Below, piece by piece: positions 1-7,126 of a stretch of 27,398 nucleotides of DNA; positions within the stretch are counted from its first letter, which is position 1, and each line of letters begins with the position of its first letter. This DNA comes from Syntrophaceae bacterium UBA5761. GTDB lineage: Bacteria > Desulfobacterota > Syntrophia > Syntrophales > UBA4778. The position numbers and the translations under genes were made by a program. The notes under the pieces are model-generated. The model was not told where the DNA came from and did no database searches. It saw only the letters and a program-made list of their open reading frames with translations. The stretch is taken from contig DIEZ01000032.1 of the NCBI GenBank assembly GCA_002418885.1, positions 1 through 27,398 of the forward strand, given 5' to 3'.

Positions 1-773
1 ACCGGGACGGCGCTCAGGTCGAGGGTGTTGCGTGTAGCCGTCTCGAAAGTCCTTATTCCCCGCTCGCAGAGGATGACCTGGTGATTTCCCGCCGAAAGGA
101 TGTATTCCGCCGACATCAGAAGTTCTTCTATGGTGGTCATCATCCCGCGCTTGAGAAGAACAGGCTTGCGTGCCTGCCCCACTTTTTTCAGGAGCGCAAA
201 ATTCTGAACATTGCGGGCGCCGACCTGCAGGACGTCCGCATGGGCTTCGACGAGGTCGACATCCGTCGTATTCATCACCTCGGTGACCACCGGCAGCCCG
301 GTCCGCTCGCGGACCGATTTGAGAAGTTTCAGCCCTTCTTCCTCCATTCCCTGGAAGCTGTAAGGCGACGTTCGCGGTTTATAAGCCCCTCCTCTCAGGA
401 CCTGGGCGCCCCCTTTCTTGACTACGTAGGCGCTTTCCATCAACTGTTCCTCGCTTTCGATCGAACAGGGTCCCGCAATGACGACGAACTCCGACCCGCC
501 GATTTCAGCGTCTCCGACCCGGACTACGGTGTTTCCCTCCCGCGCCTCGCGGCTCGCAAGCTTGTAAGGCTTTAGGATCGGTACGACTTTTTCCACTCCG
601 GGCAAGTGCTCGATAGACTTGAGCTGGGCCTTGTCCCGACTGTCACCGACGGCGCCGATGATGGTCCGCTCAACGCCCCGGGACGGATGGGCTGCATAGC
701 CGACGGATTCGATCCATGCGATCACCTGTTCGACCTGTTTCTCGGTTGCGTTTCTTTTCATTACGATTACCAT
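1..773 (-). CDS. aroF: 3-deoxy-7-phosphoheptulonate (DAHP) synthase, C-terminus off the left edge
   Basis: Catalyses the first step of the shikimate pathway, condensing phosphoenolpyruvate with erythrose-4-phosphate. The reading frame is open from the ATG at 773 to the window edge, giving 257 visible residues. Residues 1 to about 90 resemble the ferredoxin-like regulatory domain of the Thermotoga/Bacillus subtype of type I DAHP synthases, which in characterised members mediates feedback inhibition by Tyr or Phe. The catalytic barrel follows, with the AGPCSIES motif (Cys103, a metal ligand in the family), then [11 protein letters not shown] and LLKRGM. A strong ribosome site (GGAGGAGAG) lies just before the start. 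The gene is preceded by an aromatic-rich leader peptide and terminator hairpins, so it appears to be controlled by attenuation. It is divergent from the fix operon. The call is secure; the exact symbol (aroF, aroG or aroA) is a naming choice. Confidence 0.93.
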   Translation of the reverse strand, partial: MVIVMKRNATEKQVEQVIAWIESVGYAAHPSRGVERTIIGAVGDSRDKAQLKSIEHLPGVEKVVPILKPYKLASREAREGNTVVRVGDAEIGGSEFVVIAGPCSIESEEQLMESAYVVKKGGAQVLRGGAYKPRTSPYSFQGMEEEGLKLLKSVRERTGLPVVTEVMNTTDVDLVEAHADVLQVGARNVQNFALLKKVGQARKPVLLKRGMMTTIEELLMSAEYILSAGNHQVILCERGIRTFETATRNTLDLSAVP

Positions 774-793
774 TTCTCTCCTCCAAAAAGAAA

Positions 794-823
794 GGCCATG
801 GTGATGCTGCTGTCACCATGGCC
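794..823 (-). terminator. Attenuator hairpin B: 11-bp stem followed by TTTCTTTTT
   Basis: Positions 813-823 and 794-804 form an 11-bp perfect stem (GGCCATGGTGA arm) with an 8-nt loop. On the minus strand it is followed directly by TTTCTTTTT and then the aroF ribosome-binding site. This is a classic intrinsic terminator placed just before the structural gene. The minus-strand segment GCCATGGTGACAG at its 5' side can pair with the 3' arm of hairpin A (CTGTCCATGGC) with a 2-nt bulge, giving a second alternative fold. Confidence 0.75.
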
Positions 824-826
824 CGA

Positions 827-878
827 AATACAAAAAGCCATGGACAGCATCTTCGGTCTGTCCATGGCTTTTTGTATT
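827..878 (-). terminator. Attenuator hairpin A: 21-bp perfect stem with U-rich 3' arm
   Basis: Positions 827-847 and 858-878 are perfect reverse complements (21 bp) with a 10-nt loop. On the minus strand the GC-rich core GCCATGGACAG/CTGTCCATGGC is followed by TTTTTGTATTTC, so it can act as an intrinsic terminator. The U-rich part is also paired in the extended stem. Its 3' arm can alternatively pair with the 5' part of hairpin B. Confidence 0.7.
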
Positions 879-920
879 ATTTTATCGAGGTTTAAGTCCT
901 CCTGAGCAATGGGCAGACCG
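854..920 (-). promoter_or_regulatory. Predicted antiterminator pairing in the aroF leader
   Basis: Minus-strand segment 920-905 (CGGTCTGCCCATTGCT, inside the leader peptide's codons 14-19) is complementary to segment 869-854 (AGCCATGGACAGACCG) at 14 of 16 positions. Segment 869-854 overlaps the 5' arm of the 21-bp hairpin at 827-878, so the two structures exclude each other. A ribosome stalled on the aromatic codons (957-928) would leave 920-905 mostly free to pair. A ribosome reaching the stop codon would cover it. This is the expected switch for induction when aromatic amino acids are scarce. The pairing is seen in the sequence; the regulatory role is inferred. Confidence 0.6.
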
Positions 921-960
921 ATGCGCCAAAATAATAATAGCTAAACCAGAAGCAAAACAT
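892..960 (-). CDS. Aromatic-rich leader peptide of the aroF attenuator
   Basis: A 22-codon open frame ending in TAA at 894-892. Eight of residues 2 to 11 are aromatic: Phe2, Phe4, Trp5, Phe6, Tyr8, Tyr9, Tyr10 and Phe11. Such codon runs are the hallmark of attenuator leader peptides (compare the pheA and trp leaders of enterobacteria): the ribosome stalls on them when charged aromatic tRNA is scarce. I chose the ATG at 960 because AGAAGG sits 8 nt upstream. An in-frame ATG at 987 would give 31 residues but has only a weak ribosome site. The stop codon lies 13 nt before the first arm of the 21-bp hairpin. Codons 14-19 themselves contain a segment complementary to that arm. The frame was found by eye; expression is inferred. 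Confidence 0.8.
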   Translation of the reverse strand: MFCFWFSYYYFGASVCPLLRRT

Positions 961-1020
961 ACCGGCGACCTTCTTTTGTCTACCCATGAGGAATATCCAA
1001 TCTATAAACAACGTTGACGC

Positions 1021-1050
1021 CACATAAACACAGGACCCTTTGTTTGTCAA
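1021..1050 (-). promoter_or_regulatory. Predicted sigma70-type promoter of the aroF leader
   Basis: A perfect -35 box TTGACA (1050-1045) is followed after 18 nt by TATGTG (1026-1021), a weak -10 box. Transcription would start near 1014, giving about 240 nt of leader before aroF. This fits the attenuator interpretation, because the leader peptide and all hairpins lie downstream of it. Confidence 0.5.
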
Positions 1051-1107
1051 GGGGAAATTTGTTGCCTGTCATTTTCTTCGTTCATTGTTGCATTACCTCT
1101 AAAAACC

Positions 1108-1125
1108 GTGTATGTCGTGTATGTC
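1108..1125. repeat. Tandem 9-bp repeat upstream of fixC
   Basis: GTGTATGTC occurs twice in immediate succession, ending 38 bp before the fixC start codon. It may be an operator or activator site for the fix operon or it may be chance. No convincing -10/-35 pair for the plus strand was found in this interval. The aroF leader and promoter account for the rest of the 390-bp gap 774-1163. Confidence 0.35.
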
Positions 1126-1163
1126 TTGACGAACCCACAATTTGATCTGCGGGGCGGGAATAA

Positions 1164-2447
1164 ATGGAAAAATTCGAGGTGATCATTGCGGGCGCAGGCC
1201 TTGCCGGACTAGCGGCGGCCTATACGCTGGCTTCTCAAGGAACTGAGGTGCTGGTTCTTGAGAGGGGGGACTACCCCGGGGCCAAAAATGTATCCGGCGG
1301 GCGCATCTATTTGAATCCCATTCGCGGCCTTTTTCCCGGCCTTTTCGATGAGGCTCCTCTTGAGCGATTCATCGTTCACGAGGGCTTTTCACTGCTTGCA
1401 AAGGAACGAGCCGTAACACTGGGTTATTCAGGCGACGAATTGAGAAAGGAGCCCCACCAGAGTTTCAGTATCCTGCGGTCAAAATTCGACAGATGGTTCG
1501 CAGAGCAGGCTGAGAGTAAGGGTGCGATGCTCTTGAACAAGGTAAGAGTGGAGAACTTGATCGAGGAAAAAGGAAGGATTGTGGGTGTTGTTGCGGGCGG
1601 AGATGAATTGCGCGGCGACGTAGTGGTGATTTGCGACGGAGTCCTGTCGCTTCTGTCGGAGAAGGCGGGTTTACGAACGGCACCGTTGCCGAAAAATTAT
1701 GCGCTGGGGATAAAAGAGGTCATAAAGATAACCAAGGAGGCGGTCGATGAACGGTTCGGCCTCCAAGGCAATGAAGGGGCCGCCCATCTTTATGCAGGCG
1801 AAGTGACGAAGGGAAGATTCGGAGGCGGATTTATCTATACCAACCTGGACAGTGTCAGTCTCGGGGTTGTTATCGGGATCGATGCCCTGCTGAAACATGA
1901 GGAACTCGATGCACCCGCGGTGATCGATTCATTCAAGGAAAGGCCCGAGATTTCCGGGCTTATTAGAGGAGGGGAAACGGTCGAGTATTCGGCCCACCTC
2001 ATCCCGGAAGGGGGCTACGATGCCGTCGGTAAGCTGTACGGCGAGGGAGTTCTTGCTGCCGGTGACGCCGCCGGGTTCGCGCTGAATATCGGTTTCACTG
2101 TAAGGGGTATGGAATACGCGCTTGCTTCGGGGTGTTACGCAGCCAGGGCGATTCTCCAGGCGAAAGAAGGTGGAGACTTCAGCTCCCGAGGCCTTTCCGT
2201 ATACAGAAATATCCTTGAAGAAAGCTTTGTCTTACAGGACCTGAGAAATTTTCGTGAGGCTCCAAGGGTGATAGATAACCCGCGTTTTTTTGGGCACTAT
2301 CCCGAGATGATCGGAGACATCATGAAGGATGTTTACGGGGTTCCGGAGGGACCGAAGGAAAGGCTTTACCTCACGGTGAAGAGACGTCTCAGCCTCAAAG
2401 AATTGTGGGCTATCTTCATGGATCTGAGAGGGGTGATGAAGATATGA
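1164..2447 (+). CDS. fixC: FixC-type electron-transfer flavoprotein:quinone oxidoreductase
   Basis: FAD protein that takes electrons from the FixAB flavoprotein and passes them to the quinone pool at the membrane. The 427 residues match the usual FixC length. The N-terminal dinucleotide-binding motif GAGLAG (residues 10-15) is followed by the FixC/ETF-QO signature ERGDYPGAKNVSGGR, and GEGVLAAGDAAGFALNIG is the second FAD-contact motif typical of the family. It overlaps fixX by 4 bp (ATGA), so the two are translationally coupled. It is the first gene of an apparent five-gene operon fixC-fixX-acd-fixA-fixB. The ATG at 1164 is preceded by GGGCGGGAA. The family call is secure; whether the complex bifurcates electrons is inferred. 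Confidence 0.9.
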   Translation: MEKFEVIIAGAGLAGLAAAYTLASQGTEVLVLERGDYPGAKNVSGGRIYLNPIRGLFPGLFDEAPLERFIVHEGFSLLAKERAVTLGYSGDELRKEPHQSFSILRSKFDRWFAEQAESKGAMLLNKVRVENLIEEKGRIVGVVAGGDELRGDVVVICDGVLSLLSEKAGLRTAPLPKNYALGIKEVIKITKEAVDERFGLQGNEGAAHLYAGEVTKGRFGGGFIYTNLDSVSLGVVIGIDALLKHEELDAPAVIDSFKERPEISGLIRGGETVEYSAHLIPEGGYDAVGKLYGEGVLAAGDAAGFALNIGFTVRGMEYALASGCYAARAILQAKEGGDFSSRGLSVYRNILEESFVLQDLRNFREAPRVIDNPRFFGHYPEMIGDIMKDVYGVPEGPKERLYLTVKRRLSLKELWAIFMDLRGVMKI

Positions 2448-2728
2448 GTGACGAATCGAGATTGAAGGTGAAATTGGGACTGGATGTCTTTAAACCCCTT
2501 AAGGAACCCCATATCAAAATAAGGCCCGGCATGGAGAAGGATGGTCGTCTGAGACCCGCACTCAGGATATGTCCTGCCGGGCTGTACACGGAGAGGTCGG
2601 ACGGCGGTATCTCGCTTTCCATAGATGGGTGCCTTGAATGCGGAACGTGCAGGGTAGGATGCGGCAGCGACGTGCTCGACTGGAATTATCCCGACGGCGA
2701 TGCCGGCGTCCAGTACCGCTTCGGGTGA
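2444..2728 (+). CDS. fixX: FixX-type ferredoxin-like protein
   Basis: Small iron-sulfur partner of FixC, equivalent to the 4Fe-4S domain of mitochondrial ETF-QO. The 94 residues match FixX length. Cys43 (in RICPAGLY) and Cys63, Cys66, Cys69 and Cys73 (CLECGTCRVGC) supply the cluster ligands. The ATG at 2444 overlaps the fixC stop codon; an upstream in-frame ATG at 2405 would lie well inside fixC and is unlikely. The gene is followed 56 bp later by the acyl-CoA dehydrogenase. Confidence 0.9.
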   Translation: MSDESRLKVKLGLDVFKPLKEPHIKIRPGMEKDGRLRPALRICPAGLYTERSDGGISLSIDGCLECGTCRVGCGSDVLDWNYPDGDAGVQYRFG

Positions 2729-2784
2729 TCCGACAACGGACAGGCGAAAAGGTCGAGCAATAGAACAACGGAAGGAGGGGTAAG

Positions 2785-3924
2785 ATGAATTTTCAGTTGA
2801 CGGAAGAGCAGGAATTGATTCGGAAGAACATAAGGGAGTTTGCGGCCAAGCACGTGGAACCTATCGCGGCTGAGGTCGACGAGAACGAACGGCATCCGGT
2901 TGAATTGTTCAAAAAATTGGCGGAAGGCGGATGGATGGGCATCCCCATCCCGACGCAGTACGGAGGCTCCGGGTCGGACTACCTGACCAACGCGATAGTT
3001 GTCGAAGAGATCTCTCGTTCCTGTTCGTCCACCGGTTTCACCGTTTCCATCCAAGTCGGGATCGTCTGCATGTTGATTCTGCTGCTTGGGAACGAAGAAC
3101 AGAAGAAAAAATATCTCGTACCGCTGGCAAAGGGCGAACATATGGGCGCCTTTGTTCTGACGGAGCCCGGGGCGGGAACGGACGTGATGGCCGCTACGAC
3201 GACTGCTGCAAAGGATGGAGATTTTTACGTTCTGAATGGGACAAAGACATTCATATCCAACGGGCCTCTGGCGGATACGTACATTGTTTTCTGCTGGACC
3301 GATAAAGCGGCGGGAAGGAAGGGGATGAGTTCGTTCATTATCCCCAAAGGAACACCCGGACTCATTCCCGGTGAACATTTCCACAAGATGGGGCTTCGGT
3401 CCTCGCAGACATCGGAAGTGGTGTTCAAGGATTGCCGCGTTCATAAAGACAATCTGCTCGGCAAAGAGGGGTTGGGTTTGACGAATGCCATGACCGGTTT
3501 CGACCACGGCCGCGTGGGTATCGCAGCTCAGTCTGTGGGAATTCTGCAGGCCGCCCTCGACGAGTCCATCAGATACTCGAAGGAGCGTGTCCAGATGGGG
3601 AGCCCGATTGCCCGACATCAGGCCATCGCTTGGATGATCGCAGACATGGCAACGGACCTCGAAGCGGCGCGGTTTCTGACTTACCATGCCGCCTGGCTCA
3701 AGGATCAGGGTAAACCGTTCAGCAAGGAAGCCTCTATGGCGAAACTCTTCGCCTCCGAGAAGGCCATGCACCATACAACAAAAGCCGTGCATATTCACGG
3801 CGGTTACGGCTACATCAAGGGGGCGAAGGTGGAACGATTGATGCGGGACGCCAAGATCACTGAGATCTACGAAGGAACTTCCGAGGCCCAGCGCATGGTC
3901 ATTTCGGGGAACGTGCTCAGATAA
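2785..3924 (+). CDS. Acyl-CoA dehydrogenase
   Basis: FAD enzyme that introduces the alpha,beta double bond into an acyl-CoA and hands electrons to an electron-transfer flavoprotein, here presumably the FixAB pair encoded next door. The 379 residues are standard for short-chain (butyryl-CoA type) members. Family motifs are visible: FVLTEPGAGTDV in the middle beta domain, the GYGYIKGAKVERLMRD segment, and IYEGTSEAQR near the end, where Glu363 is the expected catalytic base. The start has a strong ribosome site (GGAGGGG). The substrate cannot be fixed from sequence: butyryl-CoA, glutaryl-CoA, cyclic acyl-CoA and crotonobetaine-like substrates all use this fold. Its place between fixCX and fixAB suggests a dedicated redox module. 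Confidence 0.92.
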   Translation: MNFQLTEEQELIRKNIREFAAKHVEPIAAEVDENERHPVELFKKLAEGGWMGIPIPTQYGGSGSDYLTNAIVVEEISRSCSSTGFTVSIQVGIVCMLILLLGNEEQKKKYLVPLAKGEHMGAFVLTEPGAGTDVMAATTTAAKDGDFYVLNGTKTFISNGPLADTYIVFCWTDKAAGRKGMSSFIIPKGTPGLIPGEHFHKMGLRSSQTSEVVFKDCRVHKDNLLGKEGLGLTNAMTGFDHGRVGIAAQSVGILQAALDESIRYSKERVQMGSPIARHQAIAWMIADMATDLEAARFLTYHAAWLKDQGKPFSKEASMAKLFASEKAMHHTTKAVHIHGGYGYIKGAKVERLMRDAKITEIYEGTSEAQRMVISGNVLR

Positions 3925-3940
3925 AAACGGCGGACGGAGC

Positions 3941-3983
3941 AGGGCAGAAGTCTGGAGGGAAATTAGCAGCAGCCTTCTGCCCT
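3941..3983 (+). other. Inverted repeat between acyl-CoA dehydrogenase and fixA genes
   Basis: AGGGCAGAAG (3941-3950) and CTTCTGCCCT (3974-3983) form a perfect 10-bp stem with a 23-nt loop. No U-tract follows, so it is not a plain intrinsic terminator. It may be an mRNA processing or stability element that sets the ratio of dehydrogenase to flavoprotein. Confidence 0.4.
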
Positions 3984-4011
3984 CGGTCCTTATCAGAAAC
4001 AGGGGACTCCT

Positions 4012-4776
4012 ATGCTCGACATCGTTGTTTGTTTCAAGTGGGTCGTTGATGAGGCCTTCATAAGAAGAACATCATCCGGCGACCTCGATTTTTCTTCCGT
4101 TGATTACAAGATAAGCGAGTATGACAGGAACGCAATAGAGGCCGCCGTTCGGCTGAGGGAAGAATACGGCGGCAGTGTCACGGCGGTAATAGTCGGTGCT
4201 CCGGAGGCGGCGAAGGGTGTCAAGGATGCCCTTTCGCGTGGCCCTGACCGGGCGGTCTTTGCCGAAGACCCGCTTTTCAGGGATCTTGACCCGTCTCAGA
4301 CTGCTTCGGTACTGGGGCAGGTCATCAGTTCAAAAACACCGTTTCATCTTATCATCTGCGGTGAGGGCTCGGGTGATGTCTATTCGCAACAAACAGGTCC
4401 TCGCCTTGCAGAGTTTCTCGGCATCCCCTGTGCGGCCTATGTTCAGAGATTGACGGTCAAAGAAGAGAAGGTGATGGCGGACCGGAAGGTCGAAGGGTTC
4501 ATCGAAGTCGATATCCTGCCTTTACCGGCACTGGTTACTGTGTTGCCCGACATCGCGACGCCGCGAATCCCGGGGGTTAAGGATACACTCATGGCGTCTA
4601 AGAAGGCCGTGATAAAGGTGGGGAAGAATGAACTGACGGCCGTTCCTCCTCCCCTGCTGAAAACGCAGTCGCTCAAGGCTGCCCGGGTGGAGCGGGAGTG
4701 CGAAAAATTCACGGCGGAAGCGGAAGGTATAAAGCGATTTGTGGCGGCCTTACAGAAAAGGGGCGTCTTAAAGTAA
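4012..4776 (+). CDS. fixA: FixA-type electron-transfer flavoprotein beta subunit
   Basis: Beta subunit of the ETF heterodimer that accepts electrons from the acyl-CoA dehydrogenase or, in FixABCX systems, from NADH. The 254 residues match FixA. The nucleotide-binding segment ICGEGSGDVYSQQTGP (residues 115-130) resembles E. coli FixA/YdiQ more than the DGDTAQVGP form of ordinary ETF beta, which fits the neighbouring fixC and fixX. The C-terminal PDIATPRIPGVKDTLMASKK is the usual beta-subunit signature. It is separated from fixB by 10 bp. It is not possible to tell from sequence alone whether it binds a second FAD (bifurcating) or AMP. Confidence 0.88.
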   Translation: MLDIVVCFKWVVDEAFIRRTSSGDLDFSSVDYKISEYDRNAIEAAVRLREEYGGSVTAVIVGAPEAAKGVKDALSRGPDRAVFAEDPLFRDLDPSQTASVLGQVISSKTPFHLIICGEGSGDVYSQQTGPRLAEFLGIPCAAYVQRLTVKEEKVMADRKVEGFIEVDILPLPALVTVLPDIATPRIPGVKDTLMASKKAVIKVGKNELTAVPPPLLKTQSLKAARVERECEKFTAEAEGIKRFVAALQKRGVLK

Positions 4777-4786
4777 GGAGCGGAAA

Positions 4787-5746
4787 ATGGCGGGTGTATG
4801 GGTTTTGGGGGAAAACCGGGAACAGCTTTTCGAGCTTCTGAGTATCGGAAGGTCATTGGCCGATAAATATGGGACTACTCTCGCGGCCTTTGCTTTTCAA
4901 GACACGCAGGCAGCGCGGGACTGTATCGCGCGCGGGGCAGACCGGGCGGTCGTCCTGAAATATCGGGGGCAAGAAGGTCCTTTGGATGTGTTCATGCCGA
5001 CGATTGTGGAGGAGGTTAAGGGCAAAGACCCGGACATGCTCCTCATAGCGTCAACTTACAGGTTGAAAGAACTGGCTGCACGTATCGCAGAGAGGCTGAA
5101 AGCCGGTCTATGCAGTGACTGCATCAAGCTCGTCTTCAACGAAGAAGAAAAATCGGTCGAAATGGAGCGATTGATGTACGGCGGGTCGGCCGTACAAAAG
5201 GTAGTTTGTCTGTCAAGACCGGCGATGGCGACCATCCCACCCGGCACCTTCGAAAAAGCCGAAGCCGGCTCGGGACCCGGGAAAGAGGGGGATGTAGACG
5301 AGATCGTTCAAACTAACGAACCGGCCGTTACCATGCTCGAAAGAAAAGTCAGAGAGAGAGAAGCGAAAGACATAAGAGAAGCGCGGACCGTGATATGTGT
5401 CGGGAGGGGCTTCGAGAAGAAGGAAGATATAAAGCTGGCCGAAGAACTCGCGACGGTCCTTCGGGGAGAGATAGCAGGAACGAGGCCGGTTACGGAAGAA
5501 TTGCACTGGCTGCCTGAGAGCCTCTGTATCGGCTTGTCCGGCATCCAGGTGAGACCCGACCTCTACATCGGCCTCGGTGTTTCCGGCCAGATACAGCATG
5601 TTACGGGTTTGCGGGACGCGAAAGTCATCTGTGCCGTCAACCGCGATGCGAATGCGCCGATCTTCGGGGTTTCGGACCTCGGCATAGTCGGCGATCTCTA
5701 CGACGTCGTGCCGAAGCTGGTAGATGAATTGAAGAAAGGGTTTTAA
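4787..5746 (+). CDS. fixB: FixB-type electron-transfer flavoprotein alpha subunit
   Basis: Alpha subunit of the ETF heterodimer, carrying the FAD that shuttles electrons to FixC. The 319 residues match FixB/EtfA. The C-terminal FAD domain shows the conserved order RPDLYIGLGVSGQIQH (SGQIQH at 266-271), then INRD-like AVNRDANAPIF and GIVGDLYDVVPKL. The earlier GTRP motif supplies the Arg that contacts the flavin in homologues. The ribosome site AAGGAG sits 6 nt before the ATG. It is the last gene of the operon. It ends only 21 bp from the convergent carbonic anhydrase gene, with no clear intrinsic terminator between. Confidence 0.9.
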   Translation: MAGVWVLGENREQLFELLSIGRSLADKYGTTLAAFAFQDTQAARDCIARGADRAVVLKYRGQEGPLDVFMPTIVEEVKGKDPDMLLIASTYRLKELAARIAERLKAGLCSDCIKLVFNEEEKSVEMERLMYGGSAVQKVVCLSRPAMATIPPGTFEKAEAGSGPGKEGDVDEIVQTNEPAVTMLERKVREREAKDIREARTVICVGRGFEKKEDIKLAEELATVLRGEIAGTRPVTEELHWLPESLCIGLSGIQVRPDLYIGLGVSGQIQHVTGLRDAKVICAVNRDANAPIFGVSDLGIVGDLYDVVPKLVDELKKGF

Positions 5747-5767
5747 CCGGTCGACACATTCAAAGGG

Positions 5768-6385
5768 TCACTTTCCTGATGCAAGATAGCCTTTTGCGAG
5801 GGTTACGTTGACGTGCACGACGCCTTTATTGAGGTCTTTTAGAGGGTAGTCGGGGGTGATAACCGGAAGTATGTCCGCGTCCCCCTGTCTGCGGACGACC
5901 GATCCGGCGGGGACATAACGTCCGTCGGGCACCCTGACCCCGTCCATCAAGATGGCGCCGGGTTCGATGACGCAGCCCTTTCCTACATAAGCCCGGAACA
6001 CAAGGACCTTCATACCCACAAAGGTGTCGTCAAGGATTACAGCGGGGCCGTGGATTTGTGCCTGGTGAGCGAGAGACACTCTGCTTCCTACATAAACGGC
6101 GTACTTTCTGCCGTCGACTTCATAAAGGTTTTTTTCGACAGGTGCACTGTGAGACACGGTCTCAAGGGCATGGATAACAACTCCGTCCTGAACGTTCGAG
6201 TCGTGGCCTATAAAAAGCGGCTGACCTTCGTCGCCACGGATAGAAGATCCGGGGGCCACCATCACGTTTCTGCCGACCGTCACGCTGCCGATGACCGCTG
6301 CAAGCGGATGTACGTAAGCTGATGGATCGACCGCAGGTTCATAAACACGGGGACTGAAATCTGTAACCACATTCTTTTCGATCAT
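5768..6385 (-). CDS. cam: Cam-type gamma carbonic anhydrase
   Basis: Interconverts CO2 and bicarbonate. The 205 residues form a left-handed beta-helix of hexapeptide repeats. Zinc-ligand histidines are in place at His72, His107 and His112. The catalytic-loop glutamates of Methanosarcina thermophila Cam also have counterparts: Glu53 in IRGDEGQP (Cam Glu62) and Glu75 in VIHALET (Cam Glu84). The insert after HALET and the C-terminal YVNVTLAKGY-like tail also resemble Cam rather than the shorter CamH proteins, many of which are inactive or uncharacterised. No signal peptide is seen, so it should be cytoplasmic. AGGAAA precedes the ATG at 6385. It lies 36 bp downstream of coaE on the same strand. 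The family is secure; activity is predicted from the residues. Confidence 0.85.
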   Translation of the reverse strand: MIEKNVVTDFSPRVYEPAVDPSAYVHPLAAVIGSVTVGRNVMVAPGSSIRGDEGQPLFIGHDSNVQDGVVIHALETVSHSAPVEKNLYEVDGRKYAVYVGSRVSLAHQAQIHGPAVILDDTFVGMKVLVFRAYVGKGCVIEPGAILMDGVRVPDGRYVPAGSVVRRQGDADILPVITPDYPLKDLNKGVVHVNVTLAKGYLASGK

Positions 6386-6421
6386 TATCTTTCCTACCGA
6401 TGAACTTTGCCTGCTCGCTAG

Positions 6422-7075
6422 TTACCTTCTTCTTACTTTAAATTTGCTGTGGTTGCCTTTTAGCCTTTTGGCTGTTTCAAGCTCCTGCAACTTGGCCCAT
6501 ACTCTATCTACCTCTCTTCTGGTCTCTTCGAGTGGTCCCTCGTTGTTGATGAGAAAATCGGCGTAGAGGACCTTTTCGTCTATGGGGATCTGGGAGCCGA
6601 GCCTTTCCTCCGCTTCAAGCCTGCTCAGGCCGTTGCGTGCGACCAACCTTCCTATCTGCTCCTCCGGGGATACGTAAATGAGGATTATCGAATCCACAGC
6701 GTCCTGCCAACCTCTTTCGAGGAGCAGCGGGATGTCGGATATGATGATGGCCGAGGGGTCCTTACGTGTGATATCGGTGACCCGGCGCTTCCAATCTTCA
6801 AAGACAACAGGATGCACGATGTCCATCAGAATGCGGCGTTTTTCTCTGTCTCTGAAGACAATGTTCCCCAGCAGACGTCGGTTGATCGTTCGGTCGTCGT
6901 TGAGGATTTCAGGGCTGAAGAAGGCGACGATTTCTTTCCAGGCACGATGGTCCGGTTCTTCGGCTTGGTGGGCAAGGAAATCATGGTCGATAAGATAGGC
7001 GCCTTTTTCATGGAACATCATATCGACGGTCGATTTCCCGCTCGCAATACCACCTGTCAAGCCAACGTTCAACAT
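6422..7075 (-). CDS. coaE: Dephospho-CoA kinase
   Basis: Phosphorylates dephospho-CoA at the 3'-hydroxyl, the last step of coenzyme A synthesis. The P-loop (GGIASGKS, residues 8-15) is at the extreme N-terminus as in the family. SDIPLLLERGW and LVARNGLSRLEAEERLGSQ match the CoA-binding and lid regions. I start it at the ATG at 7075, which puts the P-loop in its usual place and has AGGA 6 nt upstream; the frame extends to an ATG at 7099, adding eight unconserved residues. The C-terminus carries a basic tail. It is probably co-transcribed with the carbonic anhydrase gene. Confidence 0.92.
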   Translation of the reverse strand: MLNVGLTGGIASGKSTVDMMFHEKGAYLIDHDFLAHQAEEPDHRAWKEIVAFFSPEILNDDRTINRRLLGNIVFRDREKRRILMDIVHPVVFEDWKRRVTDITRKDPSAIIISDIPLLLERGWQDAVDSIILIYVSPEEQIGRLVARNGLSRLEAEERLGSQIPIDEKVLYADFLINNEGPLEETRREVDRVWAKLQELETAKRLKGNHSKFKVRRR

Positions 7076-7126
7076 GGCTCTTCCTACCATAAGGTTCATA
7101 AGTCATCAATGAAAAAGACAATTGCC

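Noticed and set aside
81..905. Two plus-strand open frames (81-575 and 606-905)
   Set aside because: They lie antisense to the clear DAHP synthase gene and its leader and show no recognisable protein features.
2686..3798. 370-residue minus-strand open frame
   Set aside because: It is antisense to the acyl-CoA dehydrogenase gene, which has full family motifs; the frame's composition looks like a shadow of the opposite strand.
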